Shown piece after piece: positions 7,746 to 14,583 of a DNA stretch of 24,355 nucleotides. The stretch spans positions 1 to 24,355 of the forward strand of contig CAJUFL010000057.1 of assembly GCA_910585605.1 (NCBI GenBank), read 5' to 3'. Under the pieces are notes generated by a model. The model saw nothing but the letters and a program-made list of their open reading frames with translations, had not been told where the DNA came from and did not search any database. Numbering within the stretch: the first letter of the stretch is position 1; each line of letters begins with the position of its first letter. Position numbers and translations under genes: made by a program. The stretch comes from an uncultured Lachnospiraceae bacterium (GTDB lineage: Bacteria > Bacillota > Clostridia > Lachnospirales > Lachnospiraceae).

Positions 7746-9059
7746 CTAATCCGCTGTTTTTCCTTTTTGTGGAATCATGATAGAGAACAGAAATTCTGTA
7801 TCCTGAGGTTCTATAACATAATGCCCGCCATATTTTTCTACTATTTTTATAATGTTCTTAACACCGATTCCATGCACGTAACCAGCATGCCCTTTCGTAG
7901 ACAGCAAAATCCCTTCTTTCCTTTTCACTGTTCCGTTATAGGTATTACATACAGACAGTACCAGAATGCTTTTTTCAATAACCATCTTTACTTTGATGAC
8001 CCGCCTGCATTCTATCTTCATACAGGCTTCTATGGCATTATCCAGTAAATTTGCAAGAAGTACGACGACATCATATTCACTAAGCCATAATCCTGACAGA
8101 TCATCCAGCTTAAACACTACAACGATTCCATAGCTAAGCGCTTTCCGGTATTTTGTATTGATTACAGCATTGACTATTGCATGATGCGTATCTACCGCAT
8201 CCAGTTCATGGAAAATTTCATCCCCTATCTGACTTAAATACTGTTCCAGCTCATCATATTTACCACCTCTGCAAAGTGTACGCATACACTCAATCTGGTT
8301 TTTATACTCATGAAGCTTTTCATTCTGTTCATTAAAATTATCAGCAATGGACTGATAAAGTGTTAACTGATTATTTGCCTGCATCTCCGCAATCTTGTTT
8401 TCCCTGAATTGCCGTTCCCTCTTTGAAATATCCTGTATCAGAAAAAATAAAAAGATATTCATTCCTAATAGTCCGAATGCCACCATCCACAGCAAATCTT
8501 CCATTCCCTCAGCCTGAACTGCATACGTATTGGACAATATGATTCCCAAAATGCAGACAGAAAAAACAGGAAAAAAGAGAAATCTGACCCATTGAATATC
8601 TGTCAACGCTACAATCTCCGACTTTTCTGTTATACGCTGAATTACCAGAACTATTAAAAATAACGTAATCTTGCTAAAAACCATAGCCGCAATCCTGAAA
8701 ATCCTCCCATCTCCAGGTATTACCATAAATACATTAGAATGTATAACCAGAACAAGATAATCAACAGCCAGAAGCAGCGCCAGATAGAAAATTGTGAGCG
8801 TTATCATTTTAAACGGTCTGGATTCGAAAAAAAGACTTGCTATCAGAAAAAGACATAGAGCTATGACTATCTCCTTTAACAAAAAATAAGAATTCAACAA
8901 AACCGAGATAGCAAACGTTCCAATACACATAGCTATAAACATTATATAACTATTTCTCCGGCATCCACTGCTCCGGTAATCGCAGAAAGCCTCCATAAAC
9001 AACTTATAAAAAATCATTTCCGTAAACACAATACAAATACTTTGAATAAATATAATCAT
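7746..9059 (-). CDS. AgrC-like membrane sensor histidine kinase (GHKL ATPase)
   Basis: Encodes 437 residues: an N-terminal sensor of about six or seven membrane segments (1-210), a coiled helical linker, the motif LHEYKNQI with the likely phospho-acceptor His250, an N-box NLLDNAIEA (337-345) and a G-box HGIGVKN (396-402). This is the architecture of AgrC-type receptors for cyclic peptides. The ATG overlaps the TGA of the regulator gene by 4 bp (ATGA), so both are coupled. It presumably senses the AgrD-derived peptide and phosphorylates the LytTR regulator. The order regulator-kinase-agrB-agrD differs from the staphylococcal agrBDCA. Confidence 0.92.
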   Translation of the reverse strand: MIIFIQSICIVFTEMIFYKLFMEAFCDYRSSGCRRNSYIMFIAMCIGTFAISVLLNSYFLLKEIVIALCLFLIASLFFESRPFKMITLTIFYLALLLAVDYLVLVIHSNVFMVIPGDGRIFRIAAMVFSKITLFLIVLVIQRITEKSEIVALTDIQWVRFLFFPVFSVCILGIILSNTYAVQAEGMEDLLWMVAFGLLGMNIFLFFLIQDISKRERQFRENKIAEMQANNQLTLYQSIADNFNEQNEKLHEYKNQIECMRTLCRGGKYDELEQYLSQIGDEIFHELDAVDTHHAIVNAVINTKYRKALSYGIVVVFKLDDLSGLWLSEYDVVVLLANLLDNAIEACMKIECRRVIKVKMVIEKSILVLSVCNTYNGTVKRKEGILLSTKGHAGYVHGIGVKNIIKIVEKYGGHYVIEPQDTEFLFSIMIPQKGKTAD

Positions 9060-9796
9060 TGTATAACCCCTTTAAATCTTATGACCGCATCCCGTACCGT
9101 TTTATATCTCGATTTTGCGATAGGAAGAGGGGTTCCGTCCACAAGAAACATTGTCTTGTCCTCTATGTATTCCACAAATGATATATTGACTAAAAAACTC
9201 TGATGTATCCTCAAAAACATCTTATCATCAATATCTTCTTCGATAAAATTCAGTGTTTTCTGCATTTTATATTCAGTCATATCATCCTCTAAGATATGAA
9301 ATATCAACGTGTGCAGATTACTTTCTACATATACCAGCCTTTTCAGAAAAAACTGCTTTTCCCCTTCTGCAAAGCGGTATCTTTTTGCTACAGGGACAAT
9401 CTTCATTTTTTGAAAGACGGCATCCAGGCACTCTTCCAGAGATTCTTTAAAATTATCAGCATTTTTTAGAAGATACCGAAACGCATTTACCTTATATCCT
9501 TCTAATGTATAATTTATAAAAGCTGTCACAAAAATCACATATGTCTCATCTGATAATTCCCGTAATTTCCTTGCAGTTTCTATACCATTTAATTCCATCA
9601 TATTAATATCAAGAAATACAATCTTATAAGCTGCCATTTTAGCACCTAGACTTGTAAATTCAATTCCAGATAAAAATCTCCTGATAGAATAGACTTCCCC
9701 TTTAGCATCCAGATATCCGGTAATCAGCTTTTCAAGATACCTCCCAAATATCTCTTCATCGTCACATATAGCTATTTGCAGCATAATTTCTGTCAT
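9056..9796 (-). CDS. LytTR-family response regulator (AgrA-like)
   Basis: Encodes 246 residues with a receiver domain (acidic CDDE at 11-14, phospho-acceptor Asp63 in IVFLDINM, lysine in YLLKNAD) and a C-terminal LytTR DNA-binding domain from about residue 140, with FLRIHQSFLVN and a terminal IAKSRYK stretch typical of AgrA/ComE/VirR proteins. ATG 9796 is retained because AAGGA lies 6 bp upstream; an ATG at 9784 (MLQIAICDDE) is a second possibility. The gene leads the Agr operon and is preceded by its own putative binding site, suggesting autoregulation. Confidence 0.93.
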   Translation of the reverse strand: MTEIMLQIAICDDEEIFGRYLEKLITGYLDAKGEVYSIRRFLSGIEFTSLGAKMAAYKIVFLDINMMELNGIETARKLRELSDETYVIFVTAFINYTLEGYKVNAFRYLLKNADNFKESLEECLDAVFQKMKIVPVAKRYRFAEGEKQFFLKRLVYVESNLHTLIFHILEDDMTEYKMQKTLNFIEEDIDDKMFLRIHQSFLVNISFVEYIEDKTMFLVDGTPLPIAKSRYKTVRDAVIRFKGVIQ

Positions 9797-9862
9797 CTCC
9801 CTTCCTTATTTGAATTCATACCAATTTGCGAGTTACAACTGCTAATAAGAAAGAAAGTCCTT

Positions 9863-9891
9863 TTTATTTTTCACAAAAATTATGGAATCAA
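9863..9891 (-). promoter_or_regulatory. Promoter of the regulator-kinase operon
   Basis: On the minus strand TTGATT (9886-9891) stands 17 bp before a weak -10 (AATAAA, 9863-9868). The weak -10 and the adjacent paired repeats fit an activator-dependent promoter. The -35 and its distance to the operator are identical to those at agrB. Confidence 0.45.
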
Positions 9892-9899
9892 GCCGTCTT

Positions 9900-9930
9900 G
9901 CAGAATCAGTCAATCACTTGCAGAAAAAGT
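9900..9930 (-). promoter_or_regulatory. LytTR-type direct-repeat operator upstream of the regulator gene
   Basis: On the minus strand ACTTTTTCTGC and ACTGATTCTGC lie with a 20-bp period and end 8 bp before the TTGATT -35. The promoter-proximal half site is identical over 11 bp to the distal half site at agrB. Confidence 0.68.
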
Positions 9931-10023
9931 TTTATTCATTATATCAATTATTATGAGATATGACAATTATATTTAAAATTGTTTTCTAGCTGTTATACAA
10001 CTGGCTATCACTGATACCCGATA

Positions 10024-10053
10024 TTGACATAAAAGTAGTCCTATGCGTATAAT
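10024..10053 (+). promoter_or_regulatory. Consensus promoter with no coding gene downstream
   Basis: TTGACA (10024-10029), an 18-bp spacer and TATAAT (10048-10053) form a full consensus sigma-A promoter pointing right. Transcription should begin near 10060. No ribosome binding site plus start codon follows within the next 160 bp; a structured RNA does. Confidence 0.75.
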
Positions 10054-10059
10054 TATACA

Positions 10060-10222
10060 TAGAGGGAAGAAAATATATTCTATAAAATAGTATCGCTCCC
10101 TGATATGCGGCTTACAAGTGGTCAGGATGACAAATAATGTTCGCTCCCCGATATGCGGCTTATAAATGATCGGGATTAAAATGTTCGTAACGCCCTGTCG
10201 AAAGGCAGGGTATTATTATATA
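10060..10222 (+). ncRNA. Putative structured small RNA with two tandem hairpins
   Basis: Downstream of the consensus promoter, two copies of a unit (10093-10127 and 10141-10175, 48-bp period) share TCGCTCCC and the core GATATGCGGCTTA. Each folds: CCTGA (10099-10103) with TCAGG (10122-10126), and CCCGA (10147-10151) with TCGGG (10170-10174). The T-A pair in the first has become C-G in the second, a compensatory change that supports a real RNA stem. The apical loops are nearly identical. A GAAA-capped stem follows as terminator. CTCCC tracts next to each hairpin could pair with Shine-Dalgarno sequences. I do not recognise the family. Its place, divergent from an Agr-type operon, recalls staphylococcal RNAIII, but that is analogy only. 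Confidence 0.6.
10192..10222 (+). terminator. GNRA-capped hairpin ending the putative small RNA
   Basis: GCCCTGTC (10192-10199) pairs with GGCAGGGT (10204-10211, two wobble pairs) around a GAAA tetraloop, followed by an AT-rich tail (ATTATTATATAT). The tail is not a pure T-run, so termination strength is uncertain. Confidence 0.55.
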
Positions 10223-10317
10223 TGAAAATAAAAAGACTATTTTTTTCATTCATTTGATTTCCACCTCAATATAAAATAACACCATAAAAAGGGGGTGACA
10301 AATTATTTACTAACTTA

Positions 10318-10470
10318 TCAAACCCTTTGAATTTTTTGAAATAATATATTTTTAGAACTTTTCAGCCTTAGCAGCTTCCGCGATGGAAACATGAAGCCTT
10401 GAAAATACAATATTTTCATGACATCCATTTTTCCACTCTGTGCTATTACCACTTTGTACCGTTTTGTCAT
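10318..10470 (-). pseudogene. Truncated RelE-like toxin running into a GGGtGRT 3'-end copy
   Basis: The ATG at 10470 has AAGGA 5 bp upstream and lies 8 bp after the antitoxin stop, the usual spacing of a toxin gene. It starts MTKRYKVVIAQSGKMDVMKI, which resembles the first strand and helix of RelE/ParE-family toxins. After about 20 codons the similarity ends; from about 10390 the DNA is instead a copy of the last codons of the neighbouring GGGtGRT gene, read in another frame, and the frame stops at 10318 after 50 residues. Catalytic C-terminal residues of RelE are therefore missing. Truncation by rearrangement is inferred; the RelE assignment rests on a short match. Confidence 0.5.
10349..10390 (-). 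repeat. Diverged copy of the GGGtGRT gene 3' end
   Basis: About 41 bp match the end of the intact gene at 10809-10850 with roughly five differences. In the corresponding frame they encode SIAEAAKAEKF and a stop, against SIEEAAKAGKF and a stop in the intact gene. The similarity stops abruptly on both sides. This marks a rearrangement junction or the remnant of a second gene copy. Confidence 0.65.
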
Positions 10471-10478
10471 TTGTATCC

Positions 10479-10637
10479 TTATACTCTGTCAATTTCTTCC
10501 CATGCTTCATCGATTGTTTGAACTCTACCATTTTCCATATCGTCAATGGCTCCATCAAGTTTCCCCAATAAAACATTCATAGAATCATTGATTGTATAAG
10601 TAGGTTCCACTGTTTTTACAGCCTCTGCTAATGCCAT
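10479..10637 (-). CDS. Short RelB-like antitoxin
   Basis: Encodes 52 residues starting at the ATG at 10637, which has AAAAGGTG 6 bp upstream; longer in-frame starts lack a good site. The C-terminal part, KLDGAIDDMENGRVQTIDEA followed by WEEIDRV, is an acidic toxin-wrapping segment like those of RelB/YefM-type antitoxins (a D-x-x-N-G-R/K-V pattern followed by an E-rich helix). The N-terminal DNA-binding region expected in an 80-90 residue RelB is mostly absent. A truncated RelE-like toxin follows after 8 bp. The antitoxin call is by resemblance; the pair is probably non-functional. Confidence 0.55.
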   Translation of the reverse strand: MALAEAVKTVEPTYTINDSMNVLLGKLDGAIDDMENGRVQTIDEAWEEIDRV

Positions 10638-10752
10638 GTTCATCACCTTTTCCAAAATTCCGATAATCATATATACCACAATCCAAAAGAAATAACCATT
10701 CCTTAACAAAAATACATTCCCTGCAAGTGTAAGAATAATGTAGAAATAGTAT

Positions 10753-10779
10753 AGGAGTGACTAACATTTAGCCACTCCT
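10753..10779 (-). terminator. Hairpin after the GGGtGRT gene
   Basis: A 12-bp stem (AGGAGTGACTAA at 10753-10764 with TTAGCCACTCCT at 10768-10779, one G-U pair) closes a 3-nt loop 34 bp beyond the stop codon. The minus-strand tail is only moderately T-rich, so it may terminate or merely protect the transcript. Confidence 0.55.
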
Positions 10780-10812
10780 AATCCCTTCTTATACCATGTA
10801 TTTACAATGTTT

Positions 10813-11823
10813 TTAGAACTTACCAGCCTTAGCAGCTTCCTCAATGGAAACGGCAACTGCAACTGTCATTCCAACCATCGGGTTATTACCGGCACCGATA
10901 AGACCCATCATCTCAACGTGTGCAGGAACGGATGAAGAACCTGCAAACTGTGCATCTGAATGCATACGTCCTAATGTATCCGTCATACCATAAGAAGCAG
11001 GACCAGCAGCCATATTGTCTGGGTGAAGAGTACGTCCTGTACCACCACCGGAAGCAACTGAAAAATATTTCTTACCCTGCTCGATACATTCTTTCTTATA
11101 TGTACCTGCTACCGGATGCTGGAAACGAGTCGGATTGGTTGAGTTACCGGTAATGGATACATCAACACCTTCCTTATGCATGATTGCAACACCTTCCGGT
11201 ACAGAATTTGCACCATAACAGTTAACCTTTGCACGAAGTCCCTCTGAATAAGACTTGCGGAATACTTCCTTAACCTCATTGGTATATGGATCATACTCTG
11301 TCTCAACAAATGTAAATCCGTTGATACGAGAAATAATCTGTGCAGCATCCTTTCCTAAACCATTCAGAATAACTCTTAACGGTTTCTGGCGAACCTTGTT
11401 TGCCTTCTCTGCAATACCGATTGCACCTTCTGCCGCAGCAAATGATTCATGACCTGCTAAGAATGCGAAACACTCTGTCTCTTCTTCCAGCAGCATCTTG
11501 CCTAAATTACCATGTCCTAAACCTACCTTACGAGTATCTGCTACGGAACCCGGAATACAGAAAGCCTGAAGTCCTTCGCCGATTGCAGCAGCTGCATCAG
11601 CAGCTCTCTTACAGCCCTTCTTGATTGCGATTGCAGCACCTACAGTATAAGCCCAGCAAGCATTCTCAAAACAAATCGGCTGAATTCCTTTAACCTGATT
11701 ATATACATCTAAACCAGCATCTTTTGTAATCTTCTCTGCCTCTTCGATAGAGGAGATACCGTAGCTGTTTAATACTTCATTAATCTTATCAATTCTTCTT
11801 TCATATGATTCAAATAATGCCAT
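10813..11823 (-). CDS. GGGtGRT family protein
   Basis: Encodes 336 residues carrying the family-naming motif GGGTGRT (259-265), followed by a conserved glycine-rich C-terminal region (SSSVPAHVEMMGLIGAGNNP). No signal peptide or membrane helix is evident. The family is common in anaerobic Firmicutes and nearly always sits with an iron-sulfur scaffold-like gene, as here: that gene ends 20 bp upstream. AAGGAGG precedes the ATG. The biochemical role is not established to my knowledge; the pairing suggests iron-sulfur or redox chemistry. The last codons are copied at 10349-10390. Confidence 0.88.
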   Translation of the reverse strand: MALFESYERRIDKINEVLNSYGISSIEEAEKITKDAGLDVYNQVKGIQPICFENACWAYTVGAAIAIKKGCKRAADAAAAIGEGLQAFCIPGSVADTRKVGLGHGNLGKMLLEEETECFAFLAGHESFAAAEGAIGIAEKANKVRQKPLRVILNGLGKDAAQIISRINGFTFVETEYDPYTNEVKEVFRKSYSEGLRAKVNCYGANSVPEGVAIMHKEGVDVSITGNSTNPTRFQHPVAGTYKKECIEQGKKYFSVASGGGTGRTLHPDNMAAGPASYGMTDTLGRMHSDAQFAGSSSVPAHVEMMGLIGAGNNPMVGMTVAVAVSIEEAAKAGKF

Positions 11824-11843
11824 TATATCGTTACCTCCTTCTA

Positions 11844-12551
11844 TTATTTAGCAATCTCTTTGTCTGTACGTGGATCGATTAACTTAACAGCATCATCTAC
11901 TCTACCATACTGACCACAAGACTTTTCATATGCAGTGTTTGGATCGTCACCCTTTTTAATAAAATCTGTCATCTTACCAAGGTTAACGAATTTGTATCCG
12001 ATAATTAAATCCTCAGCATCCAATGCGATTGCTGTAACATATCCCTCAGCCATCTCTAAGTAACGAGGACCTTTCTTAAGTGTACCGTACATTGTACCCA
12101 CCTGTGAACGAAGACCCTTACCTAAATCCTCAAGACCTGCTCCTACCGGCAGACCATCTTCAGAAAATGCACTCTGTGTACGTCCATAAACAATCTGTAA
12201 GAACAGCTCTCTCATCGCTGTATTGATTGCATCACATACTAAGTCAGTATTTAATGCTTCCATAACTGTTAATCCCGGCAAAATCTCTGAAGCCATAGCA
12301 GCAGAATGTGTCATACCAGAACATCCGATTGTCTCAACCAATGCTTCCTGGATAATACCCTCTTTAACATTCAGTGTTAATTTGCAGGCACCCTGCTGTG
12401 GTGCACACCATCCAATACCGTGTGTCAAACCGGAAATATCCTTTACTTCTTTTGCCTGAACCCATTTTGCTTCTTCAGGGATTGGTGCACAACCATGATG
12501 TACACCCTGAGCTACTGGGCACATGTTCTCTACTTCCTGTGAATAAATCAT
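11844..12551 (-). CDS. Iron-sulfur cluster scaffold-like (NifU N-terminal type) protein
   Basis: Encodes 235 residues with five cysteines in the N-terminal third (11, 21, 49, 56, 77). The block ALVETIGCSGMTHSAAMASEI resembles the conserved segment around a ligand cysteine of IscU/NifU scaffolds. The remainder carries a segment (GYVTAIALDAEDLIIGYKFVN) specific to the variant paired with GGGtGRT proteins. GGAG precedes the ATG. It is the first gene of a two-gene operon. General Fe-S scaffold relatedness is fairly secure; whether it assembles clusters or acts only with GGGtGRT is unknown. Confidence 0.8.
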   Translation of the reverse strand: MIYSQEVENMCPVAQGVHHGCAPIPEEAKWVQAKEVKDISGLTHGIGWCAPQQGACKLTLNVKEGIIQEALVETIGCSGMTHSAAMASEILPGLTVMEALNTDLVCDAINTAMRELFLQIVYGRTQSAFSEDGLPVGAGLEDLGKGLRSQVGTMYGTLKKGPRYLEMAEGYVTAIALDAEDLIIGYKFVNLGKMTDFIKKGDDPNTAYEKSCGQYGRVDDAVKLIDPRTDKEIAK

Positions 12552-12613
12552 GTTGAAACTCCTTTCAATATGTAAAATATTATCGGCATTTCAACATAAA
12601 GCTGACTGCCGCA

Positions 12614-12642
12614 TTTAGATATATTTTCGCATATATTGTCAA
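12614..12642 (-). promoter_or_regulatory. Putative promoter of the scaffold-GGGtGRT operon
   Basis: On the minus strand TTGACA (12637-12642) is followed after 17 bp by TCTAAA (12614-12619). The -35 is consensus and the -10 is weak. The position, 63 bp before the ATG, is sensible. The remaining gap up to 12827 is AT-rich and I see no gene in it. Confidence 0.45.
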
Positions 12643-12827
12643 AAAAATCTAGTCCTAATTTGGTTAAAAATAACAACATTTACACTTTCTATAAAATTGA
12701 ATCTCAGAAAAGACATAATGATTTCAGCAAATCCAAAAAGACAGTTTATTCCTTTTCCCAAGGATAAACTGCCCCATTTATATACCAACAGATATATTAT
12801 ATATTTATATAGTAATCTAGTAAAATC

Positions 12828-13202
12828 CTATTTTTTCATTTTTTGCATCATTTCCTTAACTACTGCACAATCTCTAATAATCTTATCTGCACCGTAATCC
12901 CTTATTTCATCATACTCTTGTTCAAACATTTTGTACAACTGAAACCCCATAACCATACCAGCCTGAAAATACAACTCCCCCTGCTCCGAAGCAAATCCTA
13001 ATAATATATTGCCCAGTTCTTCATCATCTTTATCTATGCCTGGGAATAATTCTTGCAGAAGATCAAACATTTTATCACAAGAATCATCTATTCTTTTCGA
13101 ATACTTTTCAGTATGTTTTATAAGCGGCTCTACACCAAACAACAGGTACGATGCTACACTTTCCCCATGAATTCTATCTATTACTCTTTCAAATTCGTTC
13201 AT
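12828..13202 (-). CDS. Uncharacterised acidic cytoplasmic protein
   Basis: Encodes 124 residues from the ATG at 13202, which has AAGGA 8 bp upstream; the longer start at 13241 lacks a site. The sequence looks all-helical and acidic (IDKDDEELGNILLGFASEQGE, then MVMGFQLYKMFEQEYDEIRD) with a lysine-rich end. There is no signal peptide, membrane helix or recognisable catalytic motif. I do not recognise the family. A ribbon-helix-helix gene lies 112 bp upstream on the same strand and may share its transcript. Confidence 0.65.
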   Translation of the reverse strand: MNEFERVIDRIHGESVASYLLFGVEPLIKHTEKYSKRIDDSCDKMFDLLQELFPGIDKDDEELGNILLGFASEQGELYFQAGMVMGFQLYKMFEQEYDEIRDYGADKIIRDCAVVKEMMQKMKK

Positions 13203-13314
13203 ATTTTTATTCCTTCTTTCTACTAAATATTTTAGAATCAATATAGTTGACAGAAACTATCTGTTTCATTGTTCTATACGAATAATTTACAAACATCTTT
13301 TCAATTCAAATATA

Positions 13315-13503
13315 CTAAATACTATTCCAAGGAGTTAAATCACTTTCCATTTCTTGTCTTTTTTCAAATTCTGCGACATGCTTTTTCATTAATATCTCTA
13401 TTTCATGATTAGCGGAACGTCCATTATATTCTGCCACAAAGCGAAACTTTTTTAATAAAACAGAATCAATTCGTATTGTAAATTTTGATAGCTTTAATAA
13501 CAT
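13315..13503 (-). CDS. Arc-type ribbon-helix-helix DNA-binding protein (copy 1)
   Basis: Encodes 62 residues beginning with a beta strand (KFTIRIDSVLLKKFRFVAE) and two helices (NGRSANHEIEILMKKHVAEF), matching the Arc/MetJ/CopG fold with the typical RSANHEI helix start. GGGGGA precedes the ATG. It is a paralogue of the divergent gene at 13703-13873: both share the K-F-T-x-R strand, RSAN-x-EIE and KKHVAEFEK or RKHVAEFEK. It probably represses its own promoter through the CATTA elements in the shared intergenic region. No toxin partner is recognised. Confidence 0.78.
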   Translation of the reverse strand: MLLKLSKFTIRIDSVLLKKFRFVAEYNGRSANHEIEILMKKHVAEFEKRQEMESDLTPWNSI

Positions 13504-13532
13504 ATTAATCCCCCTATAGATTATATAAGTCC

Positions 13533-13660
13533 CATTATAATGCTAATAGACAGGTAAAATATGGATTGACGGCATTATGGCGGCATTAAAATACAGACCA
13601 CATATAAATTTAGCATTAAATTTCAAGCCGTCATTATGACGTCAAATCAAACCACCATTA
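13533..13660. promoter_or_regulatory. CATTA operator cluster between divergent Arc-like genes
   Basis: Six CATTA-centred elements lie in 128 bp: palindrome CATTATAATG (13533-13542), tandem GGCATTA at 13571 and 13582 (11-bp period), GCATTA at 13613, palindrome GTCATTATGAC (13630-13640) and CCATTA at 13655. The first overlaps a minus-strand -10 (TATAAT, 13534-13539) 30 bp before the copy 1 gene; a plus-strand -10 (TATAAT, 13672-13677) serves copy 2. This is the arrangement expected for autoregulated ribbon-helix-helix repressors binding short half sites. Confidence 0.6.
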
Positions 13661-13702
13661 TTTTTATGTATTATAATAAACCTATTATATCGGAGGTTTA
13701 AA

Positions 13703-13873
13703 ATGTTGCCTAACATATCAAAATTTACACTTCGAACAGACTTAGAATTACTAAAAAAGTTTCACCTTACTGCGAAAGATAATGCACGTTCCGCAAATCG
13801 TGAAATAGAAGTGCTTATGAGAAAACATGTCGCAGAATTTGAAAAAGAACATGGCAAAATAGAATTTGACTAA
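13703..13873 (+). CDS. Arc-type ribbon-helix-helix DNA-binding protein (copy 2)
   Basis: A 57-codon gene with GGAGG 6 bp before its ATG. It encodes MLPNISKFTLRTDLELLKKF followed by NARSANREIEVLMRKHVAEF and an acidic end, the same strand-helix-helix plan as the divergent copy 1. Roughly half the positions are identical between the two paralogues, so they probably arose by inverted duplication and may recognise related operators or form heterodimers. A -10 TATAAT lies 25 bp upstream. No downstream toxin follows; the next gene on this strand is 328 bp away, behind a terminator. Confidence 0.75.
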   Translation: MLPNISKFTLRTDLELLKKFHLTAKDNARSANREIEVLMRKHVAEFEKEHGKIEFD

Positions 13874-14000
13874 CTTGATACCTTACATGCAACATTTATC
13901 TGTCAATCTTTTATTGCAGTGATTTATCCCATATTACAGAACATGTTCCAGACTATTTCTCAATCATTCATAATATTTTTCAGATATTCTGAATATATAA

Positions 14001-14032
14001 AATACCTGCCTTTGCCGACAGGTATTTTTTTA
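14001..14032 (+). terminator. Rho-independent terminator after Arc-like copy 2
   Basis: AATACCTG (14001-14008) pairs with CAGGTATT (14019-14026) around a 10-nt loop and is followed by TTTTTTA on the plus strand. It lies 128 bp after the copy 2 stop; the sequence between (13874-14000) holds nothing I recognise. Confidence 0.7.
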
Positions 14033-14109
14033 TGTTCTTCTGTCCTCTCCTTGTGCATATTTGTAAGGATTTGTCAAGTTTTGTTAACTCTCTGTTAATA
14101 TTTAATTTT

Positions 14110-14138
14110 TTTACAAAAAATCTATATACTTTTATCCT
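14110..14138 (+). promoter_or_regulatory. Putative promoter of the XRE regulator gene
   Basis: TTTACA (14110-14115), a 17-bp spacer and TATCCT (14133-14138) stand about 60 bp before the regulator ATG. A TATACT at 14124-14129 is an alternative -10. The upstream inverted element TTGTTAAC...GTTAATA could be an operator but is weak. Confidence 0.35.
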
Positions 14139-14201
14139 CATTGGGTATATTGTTCAAATGTAGTTGTTGATCACGTTTTATTCACAAAGGAGGAAAAAAA
14201 T

Positions 14202-14477
14202 ATGAGTATGAGTAAAACAAAAATGTATCCGTCTTTTGAAAACCGCGACTTTTTTCTGGATGCCGGTGAGCACATCGCCTTTTACCGGAAACGTGCCGGC
14301 ATGACACAGGCACAATTAGCCGCCGCTGTCGGCGTCAACAGAAGCTACATAAGTCGTATCGAAAGTGTAAACAGAGTACAACCCTTTTCTATGGAACTGC
14401 TCTTTGATATCAGCAGGGCTCTGAATACTCCGGTACATCTATTCTTTATGCCGCTCCCTAAGACCGACAAAAAGTAA
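14202..14477 (+). CDS. XRE-family helix-turn-helix regulator
   Basis: Encodes 91 residues with a Cro/C1-type HTH (about residues 22-75): HIAFYRKRAGMTQAQLAAAV forms helices 1-2 and GVNRSYISRIESVNR the recognition helix. The ending HLFFMPLPKTDKK has no extra domain, so it is a single-domain regulator. AAAGGAGG lies well placed before the ATG. It is monocistronic, bounded by a strong hairpin downstream. The neighbouring nuclease gene is convergent and not obviously its target. The GC content looks higher than the adjacent Arc-like genes. Confidence 0.85.
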   Translation: MSMSKTKMYPSFENRDFFLDAGEHIAFYRKRAGMTQAQLAAAVGVNRSYISRIESVNRVQPFSMELLFDISRALNTPVHLFFMPLPKTDKK

Positions 14478-14532
14478 AGCTACTGTAAAGATATCCAGAA
14501 AAATTTTCTATTGTTCTAAGTCTTTCTGACAT

Positions 14533-14568
14533 AAGAATCCCCGCCTGCATTCGCTGGCGGGGATTCTT
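14533..14568. terminator. Bidirectional terminator between XRE gene and Rpn-like gene
   Basis: A perfect 13-bp stem, AAGAATCCCCGCC (14533-14545) with GGCGGGGATTCTT (14556-14568), closes a 10-nt loop. It lies between convergent genes and is GC-rich, followed by T-rich sequence on the plus strand. Confidence 0.8.
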
Positions 14569-14583
14569 CCCTTCTTTATACTG

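Noticed and set aside
10011..10021. ACTGATACCCG just upstream of the small-RNA promoter, partly like the LytTR half site
   Set aside because: Only the first six bases match and there is no second repeat at the 20-bp period, so I cannot claim direct control of the RNA by the regulator.
10352..10576. Minus-strand frame of 74 codons ending in VSIAEAAKAEKF
   Set aside because: Its first half is the out-of-frame reading of the antitoxin gene and its end is the copied GGGtGRT 3' end. I treat it as a chance frame across a rearrangement, not as a gene.
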